Source of the DNA: a virus
IMG/VR virus record: IMGVR_UViG_3300035698_010079
Coordinates: 1-22,136 of that record
Strand: one strand, 5' to 3'
DNA: 22,136 nt
Shown here: positions 12,881 to 22,089 of the stretch, one piece after another
Layout of the letters: every line of letters begins with the position of its first letter
Position numbering within the stretch: position 1 is the first letter of the stretch
Notes under the pieces: generated by a model
The model's database searches: none
Seen by the model: the letters and a program-made list of their open reading frames with translations, nothing else
What the model was told of the DNA's origin: nothing
Program-made: the position numbers and the translations under genes

Positions 12881-15230
12881 ATTAATTATTAAAATAGCTG
12901 GTAATTCCAAAGCCTTTCAAAAAGAGCTGGCCCAGCTAGAGATTCAAACGAAGTTATTTAACAAGTCAATCTCTAAAGATGAAGCTAAACACCAATCTCT
13001 TGCTTTGCAAAGGCAGGCTATTCAAGAGCGCAGATTAATTTCATCGTACAAACGTATAGCTGTGGCTGCTGCTTCTGTCGCTGTGATCGGTGTACTGTCA
13101 TTCAGGGAGTTTGCTAAATTTGAAGATGCATTAATCGGTGTACAGAAGACAACAGATATTGCAGGGAAAGAGCTTGAAGATTTCAAGGTAAATATTAAAG
13201 ACCTGTCAGTGGAAATGGCGCAATCCCAAGCATCTTTGCTAGGCATTGCTGAAGCTGCCGGACAACTTGGTGTCCGTGGTTCTCAAAACTTAACAAAATT
13301 TACAAAAACCATTGCCTTAATGAATGTTGCAAGTAAGACCTTGCAAGGTGAAGCCGCAGCGATTGCACTATCAAAAATCCTTACAATTACAGGAGAAGGT
13401 TTTGAGAATGTAGATAGGTTTGCTAGTGTTATCTTGCGTCTAGGTGATAATTTCGCAACGACAGAGGCGCAGATTGCACATATGACGGAGAATATCGTGC
13501 AGGCTGGCGGCGTATTTAAAACATCATCAACAGATGCCGCCGCACTCGCCGCTGCATTTTCACAATTGGGAATAAATCCTGAAATTGCTAGATCAACATT
13601 GGTTAAATTTGGGGTGTCATTAGAGAAAGTTATCGCCAATGGTGGTGATGATTTAAAAGCGTTAATGGCAATCACCAACATGACTGAGGAGCAACTACGC
13701 AAAACTTTCAAGGAAACGCCCGTTGAAGTATTTCAAGCGTTCACAAAGGGCTTAAAGGGCGTGATTGATAGTGGGGGAAGTGCCGCCAATGTACTTGATA
13801 TTTTCGGACTGGCTACCATAAGAGCTATTCCGTTGTTGACCACTGCTGCAAGAGGTAACGAGGAGCTCGCGCGTGCTCTGGAGTTAGCGCGTAAAGAATA
13901 TATTGATAATACAAAAGCAAGTGAAGAGTTTGCATTAAGAACAAGGGCAGCAAGTTTTAAAGTAGATGAGATGAAAACAGCTATCAGCAATTTAGCCATT
14001 CTTCTTGGAGATGTGCTAGCACCTGTTATGGTTGGTGCGATTAAGGGAATAACTTTTGTTCTAAATGATTTCGTTGATTCTTTAGCAGGCTCTGTTGTTT
14101 TTATAGGCTCGTCCCTCGAAGTAATAACTGAGCTTTTTAGAATTAGCATGTCTAAAATTAAGGATTTTATTGGTGGTGCTAAAGATGCTTTCATGGATTT
14201 CGTATTTACTACCTCTGAAAATGACATAGCAATCGCTGAGGCGGATTCTAAGTCTCAAATAAGTGCTATGAAAGAGGGTGCAGAATTTGAACGTCAAGCC
14301 TTAGCTGATCATTTGGCCAAGAAAAATCAAATGAAAAAGGATGCGTCCAATCAAGAGGTAGATGGACTTATTGAAACAGAAGAGAAAAAGCACACTGTTA
14401 GAGGTGATGCCAACAATGCAGAAATAGCACAGGATGAAGAAAACCAATCTGTTCTTAATGCCATTCTAGCTGAAAGAGCTGAGGAAGATCAGGAAAAAGA
14501 AGAAACTAAGCGTGAAGAAAAACTAGAACGTGAACAGCGGCAGTGGGAAGAGGATTTGTCTACTTTAGATGATCGCCTGAAACAAGCAGCAGATATGCGC
14601 GATACTGACCTAATTGAACAGGTTGCAAATGAAAGAACTATTCATTTAGCAAAAACAAAGCTGGGACAGGAACAGTTAAAAAGAGAAAAAGTTATAGCCG
14701 AGCAAAAAATATTGGTTTCTAAGTTTGAGTTTGTTGAAAAAATAGGAGCGTTTAGAGATTTTGTTTCCAAGGGGACAGCTCTATCTAAGGCATTATTTCT
14801 ATTCGAGAAGGCTGCTGCTGTTGCGTCGGCTGTAACTTCTGCTAATAAAGCTGCTGCAATGGCTCTTGCGCATCCACCCGGCCCACCAACAACGATACCA
14901 TTATCAAGATTAGCATTGGGAATGGGTTTAGCAAATGCAGCTGTTATTGCTGGTACTGCTATAAAAGGTATATCGGGCGCTCAAGAAGGCGGGCGCGTAC
15001 CCGGTGGATTTGGTGGCGGTGATAGAGTTCCGATGTTGCTTGAGCCCGGAGAAACTATCATACCTAAAAAATTAACCCCTACTTTTGAGGATTTTCTCCG
15101 TGAAGATAGAGGAACAGGTGGTGAGGGATCAGGTGGCGGTGAGGTAACTATTGCCCTTAACGCTGATGCAGCTAGACTGTTTACTTTACAACAGCGTGAA
15201 GATTCTACGTTAGGAGTACAGATAAAATGA
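12864..15230 (+). CDS. Tail tape measure protein, TP901 type
   Basis: Sets tail length and is ejected with the DNA. The 788-aa product starts MATNPELIIKIAGNSKAF at ATG 12864, chosen for GGAGG at 12852-12856; an in-frame ATG at 12831 lacks a site. Residues about 60-80 are hydrophobic. About 85-300 match the TP901 core (FEDALIGVQKTTDIAGKELE, EAAGQLGVRGSQ, AAAFSQLGINPE). About 380-600 are helical and charged (coiled coil), and the end carries GGRVPGGFGGGDRVPMLLEPGE, a motif common at tape measure C-termini. At roughly 0.15 nm per residue it predicts a tail of about 115-120 nm. It overlaps the end of the GT frame by 17 bases. Confidence 0.9.
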   Translation: MATNPELIIKIAGNSKAFQKELAQLEIQTKLFNKSISKDEAKHQSLALQRQAIQERRLISSYKRIAVAAASVAVIGVLSFREFAKFEDALIGVQKTTDIAGKELEDFKVNIKDLSVEMAQSQASLLGIAEAAGQLGVRGSQNLTKFTKTIALMNVASKTLQGEAAAIALSKILTITGEGFENVDRFASVILRLGDNFATTEAQIAHMTENIVQAGGVFKTSSTDAAALAAAFSQLGINPEIARSTLVKFGVSLEKVIANGGDDLKALMAITNMTEEQLRKTFKETPVEVFQAFTKGLKGVIDSGGSAANVLDIFGLATIRAIPLLTTAARGNEELARALELARKEYIDNTKASEEFALRTRAASFKVDEMKTAISNLAILLGDVLAPVMVGAIKGITFVLNDFVDSLAGSVVFIGSSLEVITELFRISMSKIKDFIGGAKDAFMDFVFTTSENDIAIAEADSKSQISAMKEGAEFERQALADHLAKKNQMKKDASNQEVDGLIETEEKKHTVRGDANNAEIAQDEENQSVLNAILAERAEEDQEKEETKREEKLEREQRQWEEDLSTLDDRLKQAADMRDTDLIEQVANERTIHLAKTKLGQEQLKREKVIAEQKILVSKFEFVEKIGAFRDFVSKGTALSKALFLFEKAAAVASAVTSANKAAAMALAHPPGPPTTIPLSRLALGMGLANAAVIAGTAIKGISGAQEGGRVPGGFGGGDRVPMLLEPGETIIPKKLTPTFEDFLREDRGTGGEGSGGGEVTIALNADAARLFTLQQREDSTLGVQIK

Positions 15231-16051
15231 GTATGTCGGGCGGTATAAGTTTCTACGATAAGAATAAAGCACTATTTGACGATGGTGCGGTTGCTGTTGC
15301 GTCAACAAATACAGCGGATCAGAATTTGCCATTGGGAACGAATAAATATTTCAGGTGGGAATCAAGTGGTAGCGATGACACAACAACGGAGACGTTAACA
15401 ATAACGCTTGAGTCGCCTGTTGCTATATCAAGGATATTTCTTGTAAATCATAATCTAAAGGAATATACGATACAATATGATAATGGGTCACCAACTGATT
15501 TCACAGGCGTTACCGGATTAGATAATTATAGTGATAGTAAAATAGCTGAACTGACTTATGCGGATAATACATCATACTATGAATTTGATTCTGTAACCAC
15601 TGATACGATTATTATAACGATGGAGATGACACAGACTGTAGATGCCGAGAAATTCATAACGCAATTTATAACTACAAATGAGATTGGGACTATGGACGGT
15701 TATCCCGGACTAAACGGCGTAACTTTAAGCAGAAATGACAGAAGAGAAAAATCAATTTCTGGACGTTCACACATTCAAAAGGGATATGAGACTGCTAGTT
15801 TCGGATTATCGTTAAGAACATATCCTAAGCAGGCGGATATTGATATTCTGGATGGCCTACACGATAGAGAAACGCCGTTTCTTGTGTGGTTAGTCGGTGG
15901 ATTGCCTGATCAATTTAGAATAAAGCAACGTGGCTTTAAACTTGAAGATGTTTACCAAATGAAGGTATCAGGCGCAATTCGCAACTCATATGACCGCAAT
16001 ATATACATAATGGGAGTTAACCAGACGTATAGCTTCATGGAGGTCGTTTAG
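15227..16051 (+). CDS. Distal tail / tail-tip protein (candidate)
   Basis: The first tail-tip gene after the tape measure, started in an ATGA overlap. The 274-aa product is beta-rich. The N-terminal half looks like a discoidin or carbohydrate-binding fold (FRWESSGSDDTTTETLTITL, VAISRIFLVNHNLKEYTIQY), as occurs in distal tail proteins. The second half has SGRSHIQKGYETASFGLSLR and LDGLHDRETPFLVWLVGG, which resemble the barrel domain of Dit-like proteins. It probably forms the ring joining tube to tip. The call is based on place and on strand pattern, not on a sharp motif. Confidence 0.55.
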   Translation: MSMSGGISFYDKNKALFDDGAVAVASTNTADQNLPLGTNKYFRWESSGSDDTTTETLTITLESPVAISRIFLVNHNLKEYTIQYDNGSPTDFTGVTGLDNYSDSKIAELTYADNTSYYEFDSVTTDTIIITMEMTQTVDAEKFITQFITTNEIGTMDGYPGLNGVTLSRNDRREKSISGRSHIQKGYETASFGLSLRTYPKQADIDILDGLHDRETPFLVWLVGGLPDQFRIKQRGFKLEDVYQMKVSGAIRNSYDRNIYIMGVNQTYSFMEVV

Positions 16052-17355
16052 TGGTTGGGATATATCCATTCCGCAATTATAGAGTGCTATTTACGCCATT
16101 AGTGGGTGTTAACACTTATGGTTCTGTCGTGGATGTCACCCAAGATATTGACCTGACAGATTTTATTAAGTCGTTCGGAAAAATTAAGAAAGAAATTGAT
16201 AACGGTGATTATGATATAGGAATTTTTACGTTTAGTGACATTACACTGGATGTCATAAACTATGACCGTAGATTCAATGGGCCAGAAGATCCACAAAGCA
16301 TATTTAAATTTACAAGAGATCGGTGCAAGGTTGAAATTGTATTTTTTGACGAGGATGGAAACGATAGCACTAGATTTAAAGGGCTCATTAATGACGATGC
16401 AACGCGCGTGGATTTCACAAGGAATACTATACGCTTTAGAATATTGTCGCTCGATAGTATTTTTAGACAGGTAGAAGTGCCGCAAGGTTCTATTGTTGAA
16501 GGTGACTTATTCTCTACGGCCATAAAGAAGATATTAAATGTGCCTGAGGTTACGACAACCCTGACATATGACGCGGCAAATGTGAATGTTGGCCTTGACC
16601 TTCAAATTGATGACGGAGATGTGTTCAGTTCAACATCTGCCCGTAATTCTCTAGAAGATTTATTGCTGGCTTCTAACTCCATAATGTTTGTCGATAATAA
16701 CGATACCATTTTTGTTAAGGCAAGGCGGGAAAGTGTCAATGTGTTTGAGCTTTTCGGGCATGGTGATATTTTAGGGCGTGAGAATGTCCTGCAAATTAAA
16801 GATTATAACAATGGGTTGCATAGAGCTTTCAGTAGTGCGCTGGTTAACACAAATGGTCTATCCACAAGTGATGCTTGGGTCGCGCAGTATGGTTTCAGGC
16901 AAAAAACGGCTTCCTTTGCTTTCATCACTACTGAATCGAAAGAAACTTTAATAGCAGATAAAATTGTTGAAGAATTTAAAGTACCTAAGACAGAGTTAGA
17001 GATCGAGGTCACAACAAAATCTGTTGAAAATATAGAGCTATTGGATATGGTGATACTAGATTATAACCGTAGAATAAGCCCCTTTCCCGGTGATGACCAC
17101 GCTCCAACATGGGGTGCGGAGACATGGGGGGCTTTTAACTGGCCAATAACTGAAGGGGCAGTCAGGATACATCACACAATAAGATGGAAAGTTATTTCTA
17201 TAATAGAAGACCCTATAAATTTTGTAACAACACTTAAATTGCGGCAAGCAGGCACAGAGACACAAGAAGGCTTTTTAATATCGATTAAAAATCCAATATC
17301 AGGAGCGCGGATTGTTAATCCTGACACTGGCGCATTTATAATAAATCCTGTATAG
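16051..17355 (+). CDS. Tail-tip hub-like protein (candidate)
   Basis: The 434-aa product starts at GTG 16051, overlapping the previous TAG by one base. It is rich in beta strands and lacks a signal peptide. Early parts show VDVTQDIDLTDFIKSFGKIK and LDVINYDRRFNGPED, a hub-type fold pattern with DITLDV barrels as found in gp27-like/tail hub proteins. A Trp-rich stretch PTWGAETWGAFNWP lies near residues 354-370, and the C-terminus carries a short motif repeat, NPISGARIVNPDTGAFIINP. It follows the distal tail candidate and precedes the fibres, so it should be the baseplate or tail-tip hub. The function is inferred from order and pattern. Confidence 0.5.
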   Translation: MVGIYPFRNYRVLFTPLVGVNTYGSVVDVTQDIDLTDFIKSFGKIKKEIDNGDYDIGIFTFSDITLDVINYDRRFNGPEDPQSIFKFTRDRCKVEIVFFDEDGNDSTRFKGLINDDATRVDFTRNTIRFRILSLDSIFRQVEVPQGSIVEGDLFSTAIKKILNVPEVTTTLTYDAANVNVGLDLQIDDGDVFSSTSARNSLEDLLLASNSIMFVDNNDTIFVKARRESVNVFELFGHGDILGRENVLQIKDYNNGLHRAFSSALVNTNGLSTSDAWVAQYGFRQKTASFAFITTESKETLIADKIVEEFKVPKTELEIEVTTKSVENIELLDMVILDYNRRISPFPGDDHAPTWGAETWGAFNWPITEGAVRIHHTIRWKVISIIEDPINFVTTLKLRQAGTETQEGFLISIKNPISGARIVNPDTGAFIINPV

Positions 17356-17373
17356 TATGAGTATGAGGTATAA

Positions 17374-18624
17374 ATGAGCACAACAGAAGATTTTAACAGT
17401 TATGATAATTTAGCATCTTTACTAGATGCGGACGAATTTGCTGTATTTCGTCCGGGAACGGGCATGAGAAATGTGCTATTTTCGACTCTAGCTTCCGGTT
17501 TAAGTAGATTGTCAAACCACGCAGTAGATACAGGTGGGGCGGACGCTTATGTAATTGCGCCGAGTCCTGCAATTACTGCCTACGCGCTGGGGCAATTAGT
17601 TACATTACTGCCCGCAAATGTAAACACTGGTGCGTCAACATTAAATGTAAATGCATTAGGTGCAATAAGCATTAAAATGCCGGATGGAACTGATCCATCG
17701 GCAGGAGATATCGGTGCAAGCGCTGTCCACCTCCTAATGTATGATGGCACGAATTTTATCAGCATCGGGGGAGGTAGTTCATTAGATCTTCTCGATGAAG
17801 ATAATATGTCGAGCGACAGCGCGACGGCCGTACCATCACAACAGTCTGTTAAGGCGTATGTTGATAATAATAGTGGCGGGTATTTCGGTGCGCGTATGGA
17901 TTATGGCGGGATGAACTTTGATGGGTCTACGGATTATCTTAATAACAATGCATTGTCTGGAATTTCCAATTCAAAGGTAGGGAGTTTTTTTGCAATTGTT
18001 AGGTTTTCAGGTGCGTCCGGTGGATCTTCGGATTATTTTTTTGCGAATACGGGTGAAACATATTCTGTGTTTAGATTGACATCTGGCGCGATTAGATTTT
18101 TTGGGAGGAATTCTAGTAATACAGAGATATCAAGATTCGAAACAACGGATCCGATTTGTGCAGCGGCTGGTACGTACGCAATTGCTGTCTCTTTTAATAT
18201 GGCGGCGCCGGGTTCGGCAATTTTAAGGGTCGTTAATCTTCAGACAGGTCAGGAAGCAACAGCCTTGACAGAGACGACTTTTACGAATGATACGATAGAT
18301 CATACGGTTTCCGAGTGGTCTGTTGGCGCGCGCTCGTCCGGCTCAAACAAATTCACAGGTGATATTTACTCCGTATGGTTTGATCCGACAACAAATCTTG
18401 ATTTTATCGATGATGATATTTGGAGCAGGTTTCTAACGACGAATTATGTGCCTGTTTATCTTGGAGCTGACGGTTCACTTCCTACAGGAGCGCAACCTAT
18501 ACTATTTCTTGGGTATACGGCGGGTACTGGATGGGCTGTGAATTTAGGTTCTGCCGGCAACTTTACGGTGCGCGGTTCCCCTGTTGCTGTGATCACGACT
18601 CTTCGTGGCGAATATAATAATTAA
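17374..18624 (+). CDS. Tail fibre with LamG/concanavalin-like domain
   Basis: Probable receptor-binding fibre. The 416-aa product has an N-terminal attachment part with LASLLDADEFAVFRPGTGM, a thread-like middle (INVNALGAISIKMPDGTDPS-like strands), then the motif SSDSATAVPSQQSVKAYVDN near residues 145-165, widespread in phage fibre proteins. From about 180 a LamG-like jelly-roll begins: FDGSTDYLNNNALSGISNSK, FFAIVRFSG, VSEWSVGARSSGSNKFTGDI with VWFDPTTNLDFIDDDIW. Such domains bind glycans. GAGG lies 5 bases before the ATG. The domain call is moderately strong; receptor binding is inferred from place and fold. Confidence 0.68.
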   Translation: MSTTEDFNSYDNLASLLDADEFAVFRPGTGMRNVLFSTLASGLSRLSNHAVDTGGADAYVIAPSPAITAYALGQLVTLLPANVNTGASTLNVNALGAISIKMPDGTDPSAGDIGASAVHLLMYDGTNFISIGGGSSLDLLDEDNMSSDSATAVPSQQSVKAYVDNNSGGYFGARMDYGGMNFDGSTDYLNNNALSGISNSKVGSFFAIVRFSGASGGSSDYFFANTGETYSVFRLTSGAIRFFGRNSSNTEISRFETTDPICAAAGTYAIAVSFNMAAPGSAILRVVNLQTGQEATALTETTFTNDTIDHTVSEWSVGARSSGSNKFTGDIYSVWFDPTTNLDFIDDDIWSRFLTTNYVPVYLGADGSLPTGAQPILFLGYTAGTGWAVNLGSAGNFTVRGSPVAVITTLRGEYNN

Positions 18625-18634
18625 GGGGCGAGCA

Positions 18635-19786
18635 ATGACTGAAGAAAATACACATAAGCTGACAGACGGCGTGTTGACAACATTGGATGGCGCGGTAGTG
18701 GTTGATAAAAAGATCTTAGCGGATAAAACTATAACTATCGGCTCTGGATTGGATTATGACACAGCACAAGAAGCAATTGACTATGTTAATGAATGTACTT
18801 TAGTAAATGGAATTATAGTAACCCTTGAATTTGAGGGCGGAGTACATGCTTCTAACGATGAAGAGATGATATGGTCACACCCACAAGGCTCACAGTTCGT
18901 GTGGAAGAGTGCAGAATCAAATGTAGCACTTACATATGATAGCGTTGTTTCAGTTACAAATAATGCTAATTCTGATTGGAGTGTAGTGCTTGAATTTGAT
19001 GATGTTAGCGATGCCGAAGTAGGTGGTATTCTTAAAATTGTTAATCCGACAGGTACTGGTCACTATGGCATATTTGCAGGTGCTTACCCAATAACGAATG
19101 TAGACACTGGCAACGACAGAATAACAATTCGTATGCGTGTAGTTGGCGGAACATTCCCTACATACACCTTAACAGGCGCGACATATTTTACATTAGTTGC
19201 TACAACCCTACCTTTTGCAAGTATGGTTGTTCCTTCAGGAGGAGAATTTGCAGGCTTGAGAATTAGTCGTGGTGTTGCTCTGGGCCAGATAGAGAATATT
19301 GCAATCGTTGGTGATTATGGCACTGATGATACAATAGGTATTATTTTAGAACAGGGTGCAAGCATAAAAAATGCTGGTGCGACGTGTGTCAGTGAATGGG
19401 GACGGTATGGTGCATTAGCACAGGGATTAAATCTTGTGTGGTTAACAGGATTCGCATCTTCAAACAACAGATCAAATGGCGGATATTTTAATAATAATAG
19501 TGCTGCTATTCTTAACGATAGCGACTTTACTTGCAATGTTTTTGGTATTGGGTTGGTTCTAAATCAAGGAACGTCTGGCACAATCCCGAACGTAAATTGC
19601 TCTGGCAACAGTAAGGGCATGCAGTTTGCTTTAGAATCACATGGTACGGGCGGTAATTGTATCTTGCACGGGAACTATGGTCAGGATGTCAGGGTAACTT
19701 ATGCTGGATTAGCGTGGGGAACTGGTTGGGATTATGCTGGAAGCTCAAATAACTACCATGATAATACAGGATACATGAATGTTTAG
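18635..19786 (+). CDS. Beta-helix-like tail spike/fibre protein
   Basis: A 383-aa product beginning MTEENTHKLTDGVLTTLDG, at ATG 18635 with AAGGGGCGAGC upstream; an earlier in-frame GTG at 18605 lies inside the previous gene. From about residue 35 the pattern TIGSGLDYDTAQEAIDYVNE resembles the start of pectate-lyase-type right-handed beta helices, followed by many short strands and Asn/Gly turns (NNNSAAILNDSDFTCNVFG, NVNCSGNSKGMQFALES). This suggests a trimeric spike that may bind or cut surface sugars. No catalytic triad can be named. It follows the LamG fibre and precedes the large fibre. Confidence 0.6.
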   Translation: MTEENTHKLTDGVLTTLDGAVVVDKKILADKTITIGSGLDYDTAQEAIDYVNECTLVNGIIVTLEFEGGVHASNDEEMIWSHPQGSQFVWKSAESNVALTYDSVVSVTNNANSDWSVVLEFDDVSDAEVGGILKIVNPTGTGHYGIFAGAYPITNVDTGNDRITIRMRVVGGTFPTYTLTGATYFTLVATTLPFASMVVPSGGEFAGLRISRGVALGQIENIAIVGDYGTDDTIGIILEQGASIKNAGATCVSEWGRYGALAQGLNLVWLTGFASSNNRSNGGYFNNNSAAILNDSDFTCNVFGIGLVLNQGTSGTIPNVNCSGNSKGMQFALESHGTGGNCILHGNYGQDVRVTYAGLAWGTGWDYAGSSNNYHDNTGYMNV

Positions 19787-19869
19787 AGGTGAAAAATGAG
19801 TGGTAATACTTTAGTTCAAGCAAGTGGCGCGGCAACTGCTGACGATGTTAATCAGTTTTTCACCTCTAA
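19783..19869 (+). promoter_or_regulatory. Inverted repeat able to hide the fibre ribosome binding site
   Basis: TTAGAGGTGAAAAA (19783-19796), which contains the AGAGGTG ribosome binding site and the A of the start codon, pairs perfectly with TTTTTCACCTCTAA (19856-19869) inside the fibre coding region. Arms are 14 bases, the loop 59. In mRNA the stem would mask the start of the large fibre. The sequence match is direct; the regulatory effect is inferred. Confidence 0.5.
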
Positions 19870-21826
19870 CACCGGAAATTTCTTACCACGTAATGCAACA
19901 ACTGGGGCTATTGAGGACGCGACACATGATCTAGGTCAGTTAGCGACACAATGGGCTAACGGATATTTTAATAATATATTTTTAAACGGTACTTTGTTTG
20001 ATCCTTCAGCATCTGTCGGTGGTACTGATACAAATAACGCAATTGTATCAGGCAGAACACGTACAACATCCGCACAGCCTGATTTCTTAAGGGCTTCTGG
20101 TTCTGGTGCGAATATGACCATACTAGCAACTGATACCCCGTTGCAGATAACAGCTAATGCAAACAGTGTGACTGTATCTGCGGACATTGCAGTATCCAGT
20201 TTAACGGTCGCACCAAGCAGTAATAATACCTGTTTGGTGGCGGATACCTTGCTATCAGATCAAGCGTCAAGTTTTTTTACTGGTGAGGCATTCGATGACC
20301 CCCTTACAGTTGACACAATGGGCAGTGAGATTACTAGCAGAGTTGGGGAATATGTTTGTTTGCTGAGCGAGAATGGCGATTACATGCTTGCTTTTGTAGA
20401 GAGCACAACAAAATTAACCCGCATATATCGTGGATTTTTCCTAGACAGTAGTGCTGTTCCATTGCCTAGAGAGTCATTAAATAACAACGATGTTTTAACT
20501 TTAATGTCACTTGGTTGGGTTTTCCTTGATGCTAACGGTACGACTGTCGACATATCTTACAAAAGCCCTATTTATGATTTTGAAGAGCCTGCCAGTGCGA
20601 CTCTGGACGATTATTGGTTTGACACAGTAAATTTACAATGGAACCGTTATAGTGGTTCGGCGTGGGTGCAAGTTGACCGCATGCTTATAGGATTAACTGT
20701 CATTGATGCTACAGATTGTGTAGCTACCAGATCATTTGATTTTTCAAAAGCGTTTGGTGCGCACAATACGGTTACAGGATTAAGATTCAGCAACACCCAA
20801 ATTTATTCAAATTACGGTAGGTCTGTTGTATCTGTCTATGGCGTTTTGCAATCATTCCTCGGCGGCCCAATTCTCTGGGATATTGCTACTGATTTAGAAT
20901 CTGGTGTCAGTGAAACAAACTCTACTACTTATTTTTTATATGTGTCTGAAGGTGGTGAAGCTATCATGTCAGATATAAAACCACATGACCGTACATCTGA
21001 CTTGCGCGGATGGTATCACCCTCATAATTCTTGGCGTTGCGTAGGAGAATTTTTTAATGATTCATCCGGTCACATTGCCGATGTTAAAGATATTGTACCC
21101 ACTGTAAATATTCAGAGCTTCACAACAAGTGGGACATGGATTAAACCTCCCAAAGGAACTCTCGCTATTATAAGAGCATGGGGTGGTGGTGGATCTGGTG
21201 GTGGAAATACCACAACTGGTGGCGGTGGCGGTGGTGGTGCTTCATACGTTGATTTATTTATTCCCCTATCAAATTTAACTGATGAAGAGACTGTCACAAT
21301 AGCCGCCGGCGGTGCTGGTGTTGCTTCTACTAATGGCAACGCTGGAGGTGATACTACATTCGGAAGTCATTTAACGGCTAAAGGTGGCGGACGTGGTGGC
21401 GGTGGCGGTAGTCAAGGCGCTGGTGGTGGTGGTGGTGGCACTATAGGGCAAGGTGGTGATGCTTCAGGTTCAACGGCCGGAGCAGGTGGCAGTGGCGGTG
21501 GTGGCGCCGGTGCGACCTCAGTTGGAACAGTTGGATTTTCGCCTGACAACAAAGATGCGGGCGCAGGCGGCGGCGCGGGTGATACTGGAACAGGAGGCAA
21601 TGGGCAAGATGCTTTTTATGGTGGTGCGGGTGGTGGTGCGGGTGGTGCTTCAACAGGTGGAAACGGCGGGACTAGCTCACAAGGCGGTGACGGTGGTGAC
21701 GGCGGCGGTGGTGCTTCGGATAACGGAGGGTCTGGTTCTGTTCCCGGTGGTGGCGGCGGTGGTTGTGAAGCTTCTTCTACATCGGGCGCGGGCGGTGATG
21801 GTCAGTGTATAATTTATGTGTTTTGA
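19796..21826 (+). CDS. Large tail fibre with polyglycine C-terminal adhesin domain
   Basis: The 676-aa product starts MSGNTLVQASGAATADDVNQ, with AGAGGTG before the ATG. Residues 1-440 are beta-rich and include FNNIFLNGTLFDPSASVGG and YWFDTVNLQWNRYSGSAWVQ, a fibre-shaft pattern. From about 440 (SFTTSGTWIKPPKG) a glycine-rich domain runs to the end, with long runs of Gly blocks separated by short strands such as SYVDLFIPLSN and QCIIYVF. This layout matches the glycine-rich adhesin domains of phage fibres such as T-even gp38-type proteins, where polyglycine-II helices form a sandwich that presents loops to the receptor. It is probably the main receptor-binding protein. Confidence 0.75.
   Translation: MSGNTLVQASGAATADDVNQFFTSNTGNFLPRNATTGAIEDATHDLGQLATQWANGYFNNIFLNGTLFDPSASVGGTDTNNAIVSGRTRTTSAQPDFLRASGSGANMTILATDTPLQITANANSVTVSADIAVSSLTVAPSSNNTCLVADTLLSDQASSFFTGEAFDDPLTVDTMGSEITSRVGEYVCLLSENGDYMLAFVESTTKLTRIYRGFFLDSSAVPLPRESLNNNDVLTLMSLGWVFLDANGTTVDISYKSPIYDFEEPASATLDDYWFDTVNLQWNRYSGSAWVQVDRMLIGLTVIDATDCVATRSFDFSKAFGAHNTVTGLRFSNTQIYSNYGRSVVSVYGVLQSFLGGPILWDIATDLESGVSETNSTTYFLYVSEGGEAIMSDIKPHDRTSDLRGWYHPHNSWRCVGEFFNDSSGHIADVKDIVPTVNIQSFTTSGTWIKPPKGTLAIIRAWGGGGSGGGNTTTGGGGGGGASYVDLFIPLSNLTDEETVTIAAGGAGVASTNGNAGGDTTFGSHLTAKGGGRGGGGGSQGAGGGGGGTIGQGGDASGSTAGAGGSGGGGAGATSVGTVGFSPDNKDAGAGGGAGDTGTGGNGQDAFYGGAGGGAGGASTGGNGGTSSQGGDGGDGGGGASDNGGSGSVPGGGGGGCEASSTSGAGGDGQCIIYVF
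21181..21820 (+). repeat. Low-complexity GGT/GGC-rich coding tract
   Basis: About 640 bases made largely of GGT, GGC and GGA codons with short breaks, encoding the polyglycine domain. Its base content is clearly more GC-rich than the neighbouring DNA. Runs such as GGTGGTGGTGGTGG make slippage possible. Confidence 0.75.
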
Positions 21827-21837
21827 GGAGCTTTTAA

Positions 21838-22077
21838 ATGAAAAGAAGAATGGCACTTGTTAATCAAGATGGTGTTATTGAAAACATCATTGTTGTAAGG
21901 GATAAATTTACTCCCCCTGAGAATCTCATACTTGTAGACATGGAAGAGGGTTGCGGAAGGTCTTGGACATACGTTGATGGGAAATTTATTCCACCTGTTG
22001 AAAGACCTCCACAACAACGCGAACTTACGGACATAGAAAAAAGATTAAATAAAATTGAAGAAATCCTTGCTATGTAG
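21838..22077 (+). CDS. Small fibre-associated protein, 79 aa
   Basis: The ATG at 21838 has GAGGAG upstream and lies 11 bases after the fibre stop. The 79-aa product reads MKRRMALVNQDGVIENIIVV, then a middle CGRSWTYVDGKFIPP, followed by a charged helical tail ELTDIEKRLNKIEEILAM that looks like a short coiled coil. The pattern INxxVVxD with W-x-Y-x-D-G-x-F-x-P-P is common in small phage proteins encoded after tail fibres. It may be a fibre assembly factor or accessory; function is not proven. Confidence 0.65.
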   Translation: MKRRMALVNQDGVIENIIVVRDKFTPPENLILVDMEEGCGRSWTYVDGKFIPPVERPPQQRELTDIEKRLNKIEEILAM

Positions 22078-22089
22078 CATAATGATCGT

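Noticed and set aside
17374-22077. Diversity-generating retroelement variable region in the fibres
   Set aside because: No reverse transcriptase gene, no near-duplicate template repeat and no typical C-lectin end are visible in this window.
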